Positions 49,691 to 57,281 of a stretch of 64,000 nucleotides of DNA are shown here, in pieces. Position 1 is the first letter of the stretch. Each line of letters opens with the position of its first letter. Source of the DNA: Fontivita pretiosa (GTDB taxonomy: Bacteria; Planctomycetota; Phycisphaerae; Tepidisphaerales; Tepidisphaeraceae); assembly GCF_050410795.1 (NCBI RefSeq), contig NZ_CP191258.1, forward strand, positions 1,860,001 through 1,924,000. Reading direction: 5' to 3'. The notes under the pieces were generated by a model. It ran no database searches, was not told where the DNA came from, and worked only from the letters and a program-made list of their open reading frames with translations. The position numbers and the translations under genes were made by a program.

Positions 49691-50886
49691 CGGCCTTCCC
49701 CCGCCTGCCGCGGCATCAGCCCCGCCAGGGCGCGCTCGGCGTTTTCGTGGTAGATCTTGTTCAACACCTCGTCGGGCAGAAACACGCCATAGATCCGCCA
49801 ATCGCCCTCGGGCGGAAACGGGTGGTCATAGTAATTGAAGTACTCGTCGTCGGTTTCCAGGAAGCGATAATAGATTCGCTCGCGCGGCTGATCCTTACGC
49901 CCGGGATAGCGGTCGGTCCCGAACAGCACCCGATCCTGGAAGCGGATGAGGAAGCGTCGTGCCGAATACGGCTGCCGGCCCAGCTCGGCGACGCGCCCGG
50001 CCAGATCGACGTACAGATTCGGCAACTCCTCCAGCCAGCGCGATAACGTCGCCAAATCTTCCCCGCTGTTGGCCAGATGCGCGCTGATGAAGACCGTATC
50101 ACGATGCCGGGCAATCATGCGGTAGTGCTGGGCCATCACCTGGGCATAGCTGGGAAACTGCGGTCCGAAATAGCTCCAGTCCGGGTGCCGCTTGAGCTGC
50201 ATCCAGCGCTCATTGTGGCGATCGACCGGCTGGAAGAAGGCGATCGGATCGCCGCTGTGGATCAACACGGGCCAGTGGAGCCGCGCGCACGCCCGCCAGA
50301 TCGGATCCAGTCGCGGATCATCGACCGGCACAAGCTGGCCCGACTTGTCCCTGATGCTCAGCCCCAGGCTTTTGAAGATTTTCAGCCCCCGCGCGCCCAG
50401 TCGTTTGGCCTGCTCCAATTCAGCGACGGTTCGCTGCGCGAAGTCCGGCTCATCGATGCGGTCAAAGTCGATGTTGGCGAAGATGAGCAACCGATCCGGC
50501 GCCGCCGCCGTGAACTTGGCCAGCATCTCCTTCAACTCATCGCCATGCCCGCCACTGAGGTTGACCGCGGCGCGGATTCCCAGGCGATCCATCGCCGTGA
50601 GCAACGCCTGCGGGTCGCGATCGATGGACCAGTGGCAATGAATGTCGATGACCGGAAATCTCGGTTTGTCGATGGGGGTTTGCCTGGTAACCAGCGCCGG
50701 CAGCGGGTCGTAGTCCTTCAGCAATTCCTCGCCGACATACACCGCGCGTCCGGCGGCGGGCTGGCTGGTCTGCGCGGCGGTGAACTCGATCAGTGCCGAC
50801 GAAAGGACGAGCACGACAGCGCCCAGGCGCAGGATCTTGTCGTTGCAACGCTTAAGTTCTCTGCGGCCTGGCGTCGGTGGGTTCAT
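49687..50886 (-). CDS. Exported amidohydrolase-2-type metal-dependent hydrolase
   Basis: 399 residues from ATG 50886 (MNPPTPGRRELKRCNDKILR). A membrane-type leader follows (LGAVVLVLSSALIEFTAAQ), so the enzyme is probably periplasmic. The TIM-barrel metal ligands are seen in FPVIDIHCHWSIDRDP (HxH), the Lys or Glu region GARGLKIFKSLGLS, His in WPVLIHSGDP and TVFISAHLAN, and Asp in RVLFGTDRYPG. This is the amidohydrolase_2 family of decarboxylases and hydrolases (isoorotate, gamma-resorcylate and similar). Product uptake by the coupled GltS-type carrier is a plausible inference. Divergent from the lacI-type gene. Confidence 0.8.
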   Translation of the reverse strand: MNPPTPGRRELKRCNDKILRLGAVVLVLSSALIEFTAAQTSQPAAGRAVYVGEELLKDYDPLPALVTRQTPIDKPRFPVIDIHCHWSIDRDPQALLTAMDRLGIRAAVNLSGGHGDELKEMLAKFTAAAPDRLLIFANIDFDRIDEPDFAQRTVAELEQAKRLGARGLKIFKSLGLSIRDKSGQLVPVDDPRLDPIWRACARLHWPVLIHSGDPIAFFQPVDRHNERWMQLKRHPDWSYFGPQFPSYAQVMAQHYRMIARHRDTVFISAHLANSGEDLATLSRWLEELPNLYVDLAGRVAELGRQPYSARRFLIRFQDRVLFGTDRYPGRKDQPRERIYYRFLETDDEYFNYYDHPFPPEGDWRIYGVFLPDEVLNKIYHENAERALAGLMPRQAGEGR

Positions 50887-50978
50887 CTGAAAGCTCGGAA
50901 TCGACCAGGCAGACTCTACCTTGAGCAAGCCGAGGAGCAAGTCTTGCCGGCCTGGCCGTGACAGCGGACGGATTTTTC

Positions 50979-51024
50979 TTGACAGGGCGAATCGGTTCCG
51001 TTACTGTTACGGCAACTGTTACGG
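50979..51024 (+). promoter_or_regulatory. sigma70-type promoter of the lacI-type gene overlapped by GTTAC repeats
   Basis: Perfect -35 TTGACA (50979-50984), 17-base spacer and a weaker -10 TACTGT (51002-51007). Three GTTAC units (51000-51004, 51006-51010, 51018-51022), two within TGTTACGG direct repeats, cover the -10 and the start region. This place fits an operator through which the regulator could control itself and the genes downstream. Confidence 0.55.
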
Positions 51025-51037
51025 AAGGAACTGGGCC

Positions 51038-52150
51038 ATGTCCTCCGTCCGGCAAATCGCCAAACGCATGCGTCTGTCGGTCGCCACCGTCTCACGGGCC
51101 CTGAACAATCACCCGGAAATCAGCCCCGAGACCCGAGACCGCGTGCTCAAGGCGGCCAACGAGATCGGCTACGTCGGCACCATCGGCAAACGCGTCACCA
51201 CCAACATCGGGCTGGTCTTCACCTCCGACGCGCCTTTCACTGAGTTTGACGGCCTGCTGCTGGCGGGCATGACCCGTGGCGTGGCCGAACAGCGATTCGA
51301 CATCACCATCGTCAATCTCGAACGCGACAAGGACAGCGGCGAAACCTATACCCAGTTCTTCATGCGCAAGGGAATCCGCGGCGCCGTGCTGCGAACCTTC
51401 ACGCACTCCAGGCGAACCTGCGAGGCCATCGCCGAGGAAGGCTTCCCCTCGATCGTCGTCGCCGAACGCTTCGACAACCCCAGGGTCAATTTCATCTACA
51501 GCGATTCCGGGCCCGACAGCCGCCGCGCTGTCGAGCATCTGATCCACCTGGGACATCGGCGAATCGCGTTCGTGATGAACCATCTTCGCGACCGCGATCA
51601 CACTGACCGGCACGACGCCTACCGCGCCACGCTCGAGTCGGCGGGCATCCCATACGATCCGGAGCTGGTCATCTCCGTACCCGCGGATTTGGCGGGGGGC
51701 AAGGCGGCGCTGAACCGCCTGATGACACGTCCCGTCCCGCCCACCGCGATCTACTACGCCGATCCGCTGGCCTGCGTCGGCGCCATCACCCGCGCGCATG
51801 AAATCGGACTCCAGATCCCCGAGGAGCTTTCCATCGTCGGTTTCGACGATGCGGATATCCGCTTCCGTGTCTGGCCCGTGCTTACCGCCGTCTGCCAGAA
51901 TGCCACGCAGCTCGGCTTCGAGGCGGCGCTGTGGCTGACCCGCAGGCTCACCGGTCGGGAAGAGCATGGCCTGCAAAAACAGGCGGCGACGTTCTTCGAG
52001 GTGCACGGCACAACCGGGCTGCCGCCCAAACGCCCGGTGCGCATCCTGCCCGACGGATCGCGGATCGCAGTCAACGCATCAGAAAACTCCGCCGCCGGTG
52101 CCGACGGCAATGGCGCCGGCAGCGGCGGAAACGGCAAACACAAACACTGA
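51038..52150 (+). CDS. LacI-family transcriptional regulator
   Basis: 370 residues from ATG 51038, 8 bases after GGAAGGA. The helix-turn-helix and hinge are standard: MSSVRQIAKRMRLSVATVSR ALNNHPEISPETRDRVLKAA NEIGY. The periplasmic-binding-like sensor follows: TNIGLVFTSDAPFTEFDGLL, VNFIYSDSGPDSRRAVEHLI HLGHRRIAFVMNH, and ELSIVGFDDADIRFRVWPVL TAVCQNATQLG. The last 30 residues are a Gly/Asn-rich tail not usual for the family. Members bind a sugar and release DNA. It starts the plus-strand cluster of exported glycan enzymes, so the effector is probably an oligosaccharide set free by them. Confidence 0.93.
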   Translation: MSSVRQIAKRMRLSVATVSRALNNHPEISPETRDRVLKAANEIGYVGTIGKRVTTNIGLVFTSDAPFTEFDGLLLAGMTRGVAEQRFDITIVNLERDKDSGETYTQFFMRKGIRGAVLRTFTHSRRTCEAIAEEGFPSIVVAERFDNPRVNFIYSDSGPDSRRAVEHLIHLGHRRIAFVMNHLRDRDHTDRHDAYRATLESAGIPYDPELVISVPADLAGGKAALNRLMTRPVPPTAIYYADPLACVGAITRAHEIGLQIPEELSIVGFDDADIRFRVWPVLTAVCQNATQLGFEAALWLTRRLTGREEHGLQKQAATFFEVHGTTGLPPKRPVRILPDGSRIAVNASENSAAGADGNGAGSGGNGKHKH

Positions 52151-52206
52151 ACGACGCAGGCCCGCTACACTTCGGACCTCACGTCGCACTGCGGAGGACT
52201 GAAAAA

Positions 52207-54174
52207 ATGAACCGGATCAACTCAATTTCTGGGAGGAGAAGACTCATGCGCGGCGGCAAACTCAACAGCGGACGGTGGACGAGCCTGGCGGCGGCGGTGG
52301 CGGCGGGAATCTTCGCGATGCCCTCCGCCTTTGCAGTCGTCGCCACCTTCAATTCGGCGACCAATGTCTATACCGGCGACAATGAAAACCTGGAAGATCC
52401 GACCCACGTCATCCCCGGGCACAACCGCAACCACCCCGGTTTCGGCTTCGCCCAGACCGACGGGGAATGGGACGACGGCATCTCCAGCGAGTTCGAGTTT
52501 TCCGGGAGCGACGGGGCTTACCTGATGAACGCACGCGCCGCGATGAACGGCGGATACTCCGGCGCCGCGGGCGACCACGGCGGATACATGGACTTCGACT
52601 ACAACCCCGCCCCGCCGGATCGTTCGTTTGGCAACTTCTGGTTCGGCGGGATCGGCGCCGACTGCGGCCCTGCCCCGGGAACCGCCGCCAATCTGGGCAA
52701 CATCCTGTTCTTCGTCGATGTGCTGGCGCCGGCCGGTCAACCCTACACGGTCCGCGCTGAAAGCGACTGGGGGCCGTCCTCGGGCAACGGTTTTCAGTTC
52801 CTGGCCACGGGCGCCGGCACCTGGCAGACGATCGGCGGCTCGTTCGCCGCGGCGCAGTCCTTCGGAAACTTCAACTTCGCCGACCCGGTCATCGGCGTGT
52901 TCGCGGCGTTCGGTCCCAACGAGATCGTCACCGTCGATGACGGCACTGTGCCTGGACACAAGGGCGTGCTTCAGATCGACAACGTCACGCTGACCATCGC
53001 CGCCGCCACATGGAATCTCAGCGGAGCCGGCAACTGGTCCACCGGCGGCAACTGGCAGCAGGGCTTTGCCCCCGACGGCGCCAACACGGTCGCGACCTTC
53101 GGCGCCGCCGCCACCACGCCAACCACCGTCACCGTGGACGGCGAGCGCTTCGCCGGAACGCTCGTGTTCGACAACGCGGCCAACGGTTACACGCTGGCCG
53201 GTTCGGGCACGGCATCGCTGGTGCTTCGCGCGGTTGGCGCGGGCACGAACGCGGGGATCAACGTCGTCAGCGGCAGTCACACGATCTCGGCGCCGCTGAC
53301 GCTCTGGAGCGACACGGCGGTGAACGTCGCGTCGGCGGCATCGACGCTGACGGTATCGAACCTGCGCCCCTCGCCGCTTCCGGTCACGCTGAGCAAATCC
53401 GGCCCCGGAACGATGGTGGTGAATCAGGTGAAGGCGACGGGATTGACGGTCAGCGGCGGGACACTGCGCGTCGCCTCGGGCGGCACCGCGAACTCCGCAG
53501 CCGGTGTCAGCCGCGTCAATTCCCTTTCCGTCGCCGCAGGCGCCAAGCTCGATCTGAACAACAACAGCCTGATCGTCAACAGCGGCAGCCTCGCGACCGT
53601 CACCGCGTCGATCAAGTCGGCCCTGGAAAACGGCGGGAACTTCGACTGGCTTGGCCCGGGCATCGGCAGCACACAGGCCAATGTCCAGAACACCACCGCC
53701 GGCAGCTTCCTGTACGGGCTGGGCGTTGTGCTGAATGACTTGGCACAGGTGGGAGGCAGCGGGCCGATCTACACGACGTTTTCGGGTGAGACGCTGGCCG
53801 GCAACGAGGTGTTGGTGAAGTTCACCTACTTCGGCGACGCCGATCTGTCGGGCAGCATCGACGCCACCGACTACAGCCTGATCGACAACGGGTACGTCAA
53901 CAGCCTCAGTGGCTGGATCAACGGAGACTTCGACTACAGCGGATCGATCGACGCCACCGACTATGCGTTGATCGACAACGCGTACGTGAATCAATCGGGA
54001 CCGCTGGCGGCTGCGTTGATTGCCGAACACACCAGGATGTTCGGTGGGGAGTACCTGGCGGCGCTGCGCGCCGTGCAGTCGGGTGTGATTCCGGAACCGG
54101 CGGCGATGGGATTGCTTGCCTGCATGGCATGGTCGCTGAGGCGGCCACGCCGCCCGGCGATTGCGCGATCCTGA
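52207..54174 (+). CDS. Exported PEP-CTERM/dockerin protein of the LacI-linked cluster
   Basis: 655 residues from ATG 52207, 9 bases after GGAGG; ATG 52246, itself after GGGAGGAG, gives a shorter leader and is equally possible. Signal peptide through AAAVAAGIFAMPSAFA. Residues of about 45-260 are beta-rich (YLMNARAAMNGGYSGAAGDH, PYTVRAESDWGPSSGNGFQF) and look like a glycan-binding sandwich. Then the shared module (TWNLSGAGNWSTGGNWQQGF), dockerin-like loops (GDADLSGSIDATDYSLID, GDFDYSGSIDATDYALID) and a PEP-CTERM end (IPEPAAMGLLACMAWSLRRP). It lies 56 bases after lacI. Likely a surface glycan-binding protein that captures the substrate. Confidence 0.82.
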   Translation: MNRINSISGRRRLMRGGKLNSGRWTSLAAAVAAGIFAMPSAFAVVATFNSATNVYTGDNENLEDPTHVIPGHNRNHPGFGFAQTDGEWDDGISSEFEFSGSDGAYLMNARAAMNGGYSGAAGDHGGYMDFDYNPAPPDRSFGNFWFGGIGADCGPAPGTAANLGNILFFVDVLAPAGQPYTVRAESDWGPSSGNGFQFLATGAGTWQTIGGSFAAAQSFGNFNFADPVIGVFAAFGPNEIVTVDDGTVPGHKGVLQIDNVTLTIAAATWNLSGAGNWSTGGNWQQGFAPDGANTVATFGAAATTPTTVTVDGERFAGTLVFDNAANGYTLAGSGTASLVLRAVGAGTNAGINVVSGSHTISAPLTLWSDTAVNVASAASTLTVSNLRPSPLPVTLSKSGPGTMVVNQVKATGLTVSGGTLRVASGGTANSAAGVSRVNSLSVAAGAKLDLNNNSLIVNSGSLATVTASIKSALENGGNFDWLGPGIGSTQANVQNTTAGSFLYGLGVVLNDLAQVGGSGPIYTTFSGETLAGNEVLVKFTYFGDADLSGSIDATDYSLIDNGYVNSLSGWINGDFDYSGSIDATDYALIDNAYVNQSGPLAAALIAEHTRMFGGEYLAALRAVQSGVIPEPAAMGLLACMAWSLRRPRRPAIARS

Positions 54175-54227
54175 TGACCGCAGCGGCAGGAACCGGACCT
54201 TTGAGCAGGTCCAGGAGGAGTCGCGTC

Positions 54228-55175
54228 ATGATCAACTTGAGCAAGCAGGCGCCGCAGCGCGCCTTTACGCTCGTGGAGCTGCTGGTGGTGATCGGCATCA
54301 TCGCGGTGCTGATCGGCGTGCTGCTGCCGGCGCTGAATCGCGCCCGGCAGAGCGCGGCGAACCTGGCGTGCATGGCCAACCTCCGCTCGATCGGGCAGGC
54401 CATCCAGATGTACGCCGCCGCCAACAAGCAGTCCCTGCCGATCGGGTATTGGGACGGTTCCGAGCCGCCAGGCATCGGACCCATCGACGCCACCAAGCGC
54501 ACGGACTGGCGCGTCCTGCTCCAGCGCCTGCTCACGAAGCAGTCGGGACAGACCTACACCGAAAGCGCCGCGGCCGGCGGGGATATCTCGGTCGTCGCCA
54601 CGCAGATGTTCGTCTGTCGTGACGTCCCGGAAAACGTCGGGGTGCTGACCTACGGCTGCCATCCGCGGCTGATGCCGGCGATCAACTTCAAGGACCCGAT
54701 CTTCTTCCACACCGGCAAGACGATCTGGATGACGCCGTACAAGATCTCGAAGATCAAGCGTTCGGCCGAGATCCTGCTGGTGGCCGACGGTTCGCTCAAG
54801 CCCCTGCCGGATTTTCAGAACCGGATGCAGTCGAACTTCGGGCTGAGCGCGATGGACCGCGGGGCGTTTGGCGGCGGGCCGGGCGCCCCGCCAACGCTGC
54901 TGCTGGACGATTACACCCGGCCCGGCATCCTGCCCAACTATCCGCCGACCAGCAACATCGACATGACCCCGCCGGGCGGAAACCTGGAACACCTGAATCG
55001 CGATTCGGGCAACGCCGGCAATGCCCCCAACTGGGGCAACATCCGCTTCCGGCATCTGAACAACACGGCGGCGAATGTGCTGATGGCCGACGGGCATGTC
55101 GAGACGCATCGGATCGACTACAAGAGCAGGACCGCGTCGCTGAAGCGGCTGAACATCAACGTCAACCCGCAATAG
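54228..55175 (+). CDS. Pseudopilin-like protein of the glycan cluster
   Basis: 315 residues from ATG 54228, with AGGAGGAG 8 bases upstream. Prepilin leader MINLSKQAPQRA is followed by FTLVELLVVIGIIAVLIGVL; the residue before Phe is Ala rather than Gly, a variation that could slow cleavage. The globular domain has LACMANLRSIGQAIQMYAAA, VFCVRD-type Cys (QMFVCRDVPENVGVLTYGC), and the late signature RHLNNTAANVLMADGHVE with 11 residues between His and DG. Exported by a type II/pilus-like route. Position between a binding protein and the GH16 gene suggests a part in glycan capture or enzyme export. Confidence 0.83.
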   Translation: MINLSKQAPQRAFTLVELLVVIGIIAVLIGVLLPALNRARQSAANLACMANLRSIGQAIQMYAAANKQSLPIGYWDGSEPPGIGPIDATKRTDWRVLLQRLLTKQSGQTYTESAAAGGDISVVATQMFVCRDVPENVGVLTYGCHPRLMPAINFKDPIFFHTGKTIWMTPYKISKIKRSAEILLVADGSLKPLPDFQNRMQSNFGLSAMDRGAFGGGPGAPPTLLLDDYTRPGILPNYPPTSNIDMTPPGGNLEHLNRDSGNAGNAPNWGNIRFRHLNNTAANVLMADGHVETHRIDYKSRTASLKRLNINVNPQ

Positions 55176-55183
55176 AATGCGAA

Positions 55184-55211
55184 GGATGAAGGCAGAAGGA
55201 TGAAGGATGAA
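55184..55211. repeat. GGATGAA microsatellite at the start of the GH16 gene
   Basis: GGATGAA units at 55184-55190, 55198-55204 and 55205-55211. The ATG 55200 is part of the repeat, and the GTG at 55212 follows AAGGATGAA, which would act as a ribosome site. Related to the repeat at 47283-47296. Confidence 0.55.
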
Positions 55212-57281
55212 GTGCCTGTCCAATTCCGTTCTGCACCACGCGCGCGGGTGGCGATCGTGCTGGGTTGCGTCGCGGTTGCCGTGACAGGCTCGACCGCCGC
55301 GGCGCAGCTCGTTGCGCCCGCGGCCGGCAGGCAGTGGGCGACGACCTGGTCCAACGAGTTCAACGTCGGCGCATCGGACCTGAGCGGCTTCACCTACGAT
55401 GTCGGGAACAACGGCTGGGGAAACAACGAGCTTCAGAACTACACCGCGCCGCCTGGATCGCCCCCGCCCGTGCAGGATCCCTACGGCATCGGTATGCACA
55501 CCACCCCGCCGACGGGAACCAACTCGGCCAACGTGTACGTCAGCGGCGGAGCGCTGAACATCAGCGCCATCGCCACCGGCACCGGGACGAATCAGACCTA
55601 CACGTCCGGACGGATCAAGACTACCGACCTGCATACGCAGGCGTACGGACTGTTCGAGTTCCGCGCCAGGCTCCCGGCGGGACAGGGGCTGTGGCCTGCG
55701 GTGTGGATGCTGCCGAAGAACAATCCCTATGGGGGCTGGCCAACTTCGGGGGAGATCGACCTGCTGGAATCCAAGGGCCAGGACACCGGCCTGGTGCAGG
55801 GCACGCTCCACAGCGGCGCCAACCCCGGCGCGCACCAGTGGCTGACGCGCACCTTCGCGCAGTCCGGCCTTCGTCCGCCGGGATTCACCACCACCGACTG
55901 GCACACGTACAGCCTGGAGTGGATCCCCGGCTCGGCCAACGTCGCCGCGACGTTCAAGTGGTACGTCGATGGCGTGAACTACTACACGCAACAGGGCGGG
56001 TGGTATATCCCTCCGGGCGTGCCGTCCACCAACGATGACGCGCCGTTCGATCGGCCGTTCTATTTCCTGATCAACCTGGCAGTGGGCGGCAACTACGTCG
56101 GCGCGCCGAATCTGTCGCCCGGCACGTACACCATGCAGCTCGACTGGATCCGCGCCTACACGCCGATCAGCAGTACCTCGCCGCCGACCTGGCAATCCGT
56201 CGCCGGCGGCAACTGGAGCAGCCCCGGCAACTGGGCCAACGCCGTGATCCCCAACTCCGTCGGCGCTGCGGCGCGTTTCGCCGGCGCCATCGCACAGCCG
56301 GCAACCGTGACGGTGGACACGCCGATCACCGTCGGGGGCATCACCTTCGACAACGCATCACACGATTACACCATCGCCGGCTCGCAGACCCTGACGCTGA
56401 ACACGACCGGCGGCGCGATCAACACGACACTCGACGTGGCTGCGGGACATCATGCCATCACCGCGCCGCTGCTGTTCATGCGAAACGCCGCCGTGAATGT
56501 GTCGTCGGCTCAGGCGTCGCTGCGGCTGGCGTCCGCGTCCTTCGGCAGCAGCGGATCGCTGTCGCTCACCAAGAGCGGCGATGGTTTGCTTGAGATCGAC
56601 AAGCTGCGACTGACGGGCAGCCTGGGCATCGGCGGCGGCACGCTGCGAATCCTGCCCAACGGCAGCAACGCCGCCACCAGCAAGCTCGCCTCGCTCAGCA
56701 TCGCCGGCACGGCATCGGCCCCGACCGCGACGCTGGACCTGAGCGACAACGATCTGATCATCGACTACACCGGCGCATCGGGCGCGGCTCTGATCGAACA
56801 GGTCCGCCAGTGGCTCAAGTCCGGCGCAGACACCGGCAGGGGCATCGTCAGCTCCGTCACGACCAGCTCGACGCTGCTGGGCTACGCCGACAACGCCCTG
56901 CTCGGCCTGGGCAGCTTCGGCGGCCTGAGCGTTGATTCGACCAGCATCCTGATCAAATTCACCTACGCGGGCGACGCGACACTCGATGGCGCGGTGGATG
57001 TGCGCGACCTGCACAGGCTGGCGACGGGCTGGCAATCGTCTGGAGTCTGGACCAGCGGCGATTTCAATTACGACGGAATCGTCAACATCGCGGATTTGAA
57101 CCTGCTGGCGGGCAACTGGCAGGCGGGCAGCGCCGCGGCGCTGGCCGACGCGCTTTCCGAACTGGGGCTGCCGAGCGTATCCGTCCCGGAGCCCGCCACA
57201 GTCTGGCTGTGCTGCACGACTCTCGCCGCCGCCTGCCTGTCGCGAGCTTCCTGCCGACCCCAGCGCCGAAGGATCCCATGA
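55200..57281 (+). CDS. Exported GH16 glycoside hydrolase with dockerin and PEP-CTERM tail
   Basis: 693 residues. The start at ATG 55200 lies within a GGATGAA repeat; GTG 55212 gives MPVQFRSAPRARVAIVLGC, an equally good leader. Residues 45-320 are a GH16 beta-jelly roll with the catalytic motif GEIDLLES (Glu185, Asp187, Glu190), preceded by LPAGQGLWPAVWMLPKNN and followed by WHTYSLEWIPGSANV. GH16 enzymes cut beta-1,3/1,4-glucans, agarose or carrageenan. Then come the shared module (TWQSVAGGNWSSPGNWANAV), dockerin-like loops (AGDATLDGAVDVRDLHRLAT, GDFNYDGIVNIADLNLLAGN) and a PEP-CTERM tail (VPEPATVWLCCTTLAAACLS) with two Cys in the helix. Stop overlaps the next start (ATGA). Confidence 0.88.
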   Translation: MKDEVPVQFRSAPRARVAIVLGCVAVAVTGSTAAAQLVAPAAGRQWATTWSNEFNVGASDLSGFTYDVGNNGWGNNELQNYTAPPGSPPPVQDPYGIGMHTTPPTGTNSANVYVSGGALNISAIATGTGTNQTYTSGRIKTTDLHTQAYGLFEFRARLPAGQGLWPAVWMLPKNNPYGGWPTSGEIDLLESKGQDTGLVQGTLHSGANPGAHQWLTRTFAQSGLRPPGFTTTDWHTYSLEWIPGSANVAATFKWYVDGVNYYTQQGGWYIPPGVPSTNDDAPFDRPFYFLINLAVGGNYVGAPNLSPGTYTMQLDWIRAYTPISSTSPPTWQSVAGGNWSSPGNWANAVIPNSVGAAARFAGAIAQPATVTVDTPITVGGITFDNASHDYTIAGSQTLTLNTTGGAINTTLDVAAGHHAITAPLLFMRNAAVNVSSAQASLRLASASFGSSGSLSLTKSGDGLLEIDKLRLTGSLGIGGGTLRILPNGSNAATSKLASLSIAGTASAPTATLDLSDNDLIIDYTGASGAALIEQVRQWLKSGADTGRGIVSSVTTSSTLLGYADNALLGLGSFGGLSVDSTSILIKFTYAGDATLDGAVDVRDLHRLATGWQSSGVWTSGDFNYDGIVNIADLNLLAGNWQAGSAAALADALSELGLPSVSVPEPATVWLCCTTLAAACLSRASCRPQRRRIP

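Noticed and set aside
52222..54030. A 602-codon minus-strand frame opposite the second PEP-CTERM gene
   Set aside because: Antisense shadow of the repeated module; no recognisable domain or ribosome site.
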